This document shows, piece by piece, positions 62,324 through 64,000 of a DNA stretch of 64,000 nucleotides. The notes beneath the pieces are model-generated. The model was not told the origin of the DNA and did no database searches. It saw only the letters and a list, made by a program, of their open reading frames with translations. The DNA lies in assembly GCA_002490465.1 (NCBI GenBank), contig DKUB01000103.1:6375-70374 (forward strand), written 5' to 3'. The DNA is from Lachnoclostridium sp. UBA7215 (GTDB taxonomy: Bacteria; Bacillota; Clostridia; Lachnospirales; Lachnospiraceae). Positions within the stretch are counted from its first letter, which is position 1. Each line of letters begins with the position of its first letter. A program made the translations under genes and the position numbers.

Positions 62324-63277
62324 TTAGCTCCTTTCGGCATCATCCAATTCGATAGTTTGTTCAATAACTTTATCTATGAGATATATTGGCCGTTCTTTAA
62401 TCTCAGTAAAGAGAATTGAAATATATTCTCCTATAATTCCAATAATAAACATTAATACTGCGAACATAAAACATAAAAACACTATAATTGTAGAATAACC
62501 ACTTGGAACGTCAAAATATATTTTGTTAATTATAGTGTAAATCATAAGAATAAATCCAAACAATGCTGTAATACAGCCGGAGTAAATGCCTAATTTTAGT
62601 GGAAAATCTGAAAAACTGCATAGTGCATGAATTGAAAATGTTATTAATTTTCTAATACTGTATTTACTTTTTCCCGCAATACGTCTATTTGCGGTGTATT
62701 CTATTGTTGTTCGCCTAAATCCAATATCTTGAATAAATCCACGTAAAAACCGGATACGTTCGCGGTATTCTGTTTTCATAATCATCATTACTTTTTTATC
62801 AAGTGCAAAAAAGTCCGAAGCATTATTTTCAAAATTAATAGGGGACAATAAGTTGAGGATTTTATAAAAGGTATCAGATAGAAAACCCTTAAAGAGACCA
62901 GCATCTTCATTTCTAATACGAACCATATTGATAATATCATACCCTTCTTCAAATTTATCAATAATTTGTGGAATATATTCTGGCGGATGTTGTAAATCTG
63001 CATCCAGAAAAATAATAGCATCTCCTCGTGAGAGGTCTCCCCCTGCAATCATTGCAGCTTCATGACCAAAGTTTTTGGAAAAACTTATTATGCGGACCTT
63101 ATTGTTTTTCTGAACAAATGCCGAGAGTAAATCCATGCTGTGATCATGGCTTCCATCATTTACAAAAATAAGTTCATAATCCCATTTACAGTTATTAAGA
63201 ATCGAAATTATTTTGTCATAAAATATATTTAATATCAATTCTTCATTATATACAGATACCACTATAGATACTTTCAA
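62324..63277 (-). CDS. Family 2 glycosyltransferase with two C-terminal helices (GtrB/DPM1-like)
   Basis: Predicted to transfer a sugar to undecaprenyl phosphate. SIVVSVYNEELILNIFYD, ELIFVNDGSHDHSMD and ISFSKNFGHEAAMIAGGD precede the metal-binding FLDADLQHPPE, all as in GtrB. Two membrane helices follow (about 230-300). TTG start; AAGGAGA lies nine bases upstream, and the upstream gene's stop overlaps by four bases. The neighbouring membrane protein may be its GtrC-like partner that adds the sugar outside (inference). Confidence 0.9.
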   Translation of the reverse strand: MKVSIVVSVYNEELILNIFYDKIISILNNCKWDYELIFVNDGSHDHSMDLLSAFVQKNNKVRIISFSKNFGHEAAMIAGGDLSRGDAIIFLDADLQHPPEYIPQIIDKFEEGYDIINMVRIRNEDAGLFKGFLSDTFYKILNLLSPINFENNASDFFALDKKVMMIMKTEYRERIRFLRGFIQDIGFRRTTIEYTANRRIAGKSKYSIRKLITFSIHALCSFSDFPLKLGIYSGCITALFGFILMIYTIINKIYFDVPSGYSTIIVFLCFMFAVLMFIIGIIGEYISILFTEIKERPIYLIDKVIEQTIELDDAERS

Positions 63278-64000
63278 TGTTCGCTATCTCCTTGTGCATT
63301 TTTCATGTTTTTCCAATAGGGGTAATCAACAAAGGATAATTTTACATTTTGAGGGATTTTGCAATAGTTCTTATAATTTGACAGCCAATAATGGTTATCA
63401 TTTGAAATATTAGCACCAAAACAATATTGAGTAGAATATGGTACATTAGGAAGCACTAAAGTATCACTCCCTGTTTCAATACAATGTTTTATTTCCTGTT
63501 TACGAAGTTTTTCAATATGCCATGATGGAGTCTGACTGGCAATTAAAAAGCTAATTAAAAAGAATACGGCAAAAATACCTCCCCTCCAATGAAATGCTGA
63601 TCCTGAAGAGTATATGATTTCTGCACGTTCCTCCATATAAATTTTAATTAGATAGCCGGTGAGAATAATGCTGAAAATATAAGGATGCAAAAAACAACGG
63701 TCACCAATCGGGCTCACAAAAAGCAAAGGACAGACTAATATCGGCTGGGAAAAACATAATACTGTCAAAGTCAATTTGGTTTTTGAATCTGTTACAGATA
63801 AAAAAATAGTTAATGCGAGATATCCCCAAAATGCAAGCGAGATAATTGCCCATATGGGTTTTCCCCATGAAAAAATTTGAATGTCAATTAAATCATATAG
63901 AAAAAAAGCTAAAAACATAATCCCAGTTAATTGCATACAAGTATTTAGTTTAGAAGATATTTTTTTGCTTGTTTTATTTATTAAAATGAGAAAAATTGTT
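63274..64000 (-). CDS. Multi-helix membrane protein, C-terminal part (N-terminus outside window)
   Basis: The minus-strand frame is open to the end of the window, so at least 242 residues of a longer protein are present. Several hydrophobic segments are seen (FLAFFLYDLIDI, PIWAIISLAFWGYLALTIFL, FSIILTGYLIKIY, GIFAVFFLISFLIA) and a soluble exported C-terminal part (HIEKLRKQEIKHCIETGSD). This resembles DUF6056/GtrC-like glucosyltransferase partners. It overlaps the GtrB-like gene by four bases, indicating joint work. An internal ATG should not be taken as its start. Confidence 0.65.
   Translation of the reverse strand, partial: TIFLILINKTSKKISSKLNTCMQLTGIMFLAFFLYDLIDIQIFSWGKPIWAIISLAFWGYLALTIFLSVTDSKTKLTLTVLCFSQPILVCPLLFVSPIGDRCFLHPYIFSIILTGYLIKIYMEERAEIIYSSGSAFHWRGGIFAVFFLISFLIASQTPSWHIEKLRKQEIKHCIETGSDTLVLPNVPYSTQYCFGANISNDNHYWLSNYKNYCKIPQNVKLSFVDYPYWKNMKNAQGDSEH

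Overview
The window reads as chromosomal DNA of a motile, anaerobic Firmicute of the Lachnospiraceae type (Clostridium cluster XIVa, Roseburia/Eubacterium/Butyrivibrio-like). Supporting signs are strong AGGAGG-type ribosome binding sites, frequent TTG/GTG starts, a GH10 xylanase and a GH42 beta-galactosidase, Roseburia-like flagellin with FliS, a RicT/YaaT protein, bacteriohemerythrin, and many BIG2-, AAA- and Rpn-type accessory proteins. The genus cannot be fixed from sequence reading alone. No rRNA, tRNA or CRISPR array was seen.

Layout. 1-6.7 kb: the 3' end of a GH10 xylanase followed by a PAS-GGDEF-EAL protein, a GNAT acetyltransferase, a divergent L,D-transpeptidase, a small membrane protein, and a beta-propeller-like gene whose 5' end is joined to a broken ECF sigma factor. 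6.7-14.7 kb: an SstT-type Ser/Thr symporter, then a housekeeping operon (Orn/Lys/Arg decarboxylase, guanylate kinase-like, YaaR, HolB, RicT, TrmN6, RsmI) ending at a convergent AbrB-family gene. This is the same order as the Bacillus subtilis yaaO-abrB region with some members missing. 14.8-21.6 kb: a secreted transglutaminase-like protein, then a type IV pilus-like operon (PilC, four small pilin-like membrane proteins, PilT, a membrane protein) and an Rsm22-like methyltransferase. 21.6-30.2 kb: a secreted subtilase, a degenerate HD-GYP protein, a highly structured intergenic region, and a flagellar operon (large FliK-like/DUF6240-like protein, cysteine-containing flagellin, FliS). 30.2-35.3 kb: a DUF4143 ATPase, GH42 beta-galactosidase and PutP symporter on the minus strand.

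35.35-42.70 kb is the most unusual part. It is an AT-rich islet bounded by 19-bp imperfect inverted repeats. It holds an AAA+ ATPase and a subtilisin-like protease that together look like the IetAS anti-phage system, then a nuclease-methyltransferase (type ISP/IIG-like) cut in two by a single in-frame TGA, then two very small genes. A perfect sigma-A promoter with two TGTCCCAA boxes precedes the ATPase.

42.7-64 kb: pyrimidine-nucleoside phosphorylase, then a surface-polysaccharide region with UDP-galactopyranose mutase, several family 2 glycosyltransferases, RfbA, a GlfT2-like galactofuranosyltransferase, a Wzm/Wzt-type ABC exporter, a GtrB-like transferase and the C-terminal part of a membrane protein running off the end. 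Interspersed are NAD salvage (PncB), a PAP2 phosphatase, an aspartate aminotransferase, a double-domain bacteriohemerythrin, an AAA/PD-(D/E)XK protein and an Rpn-type nuclease. Together these genes suggest a galactofuranose-containing glycan exported by an ABC transporter.
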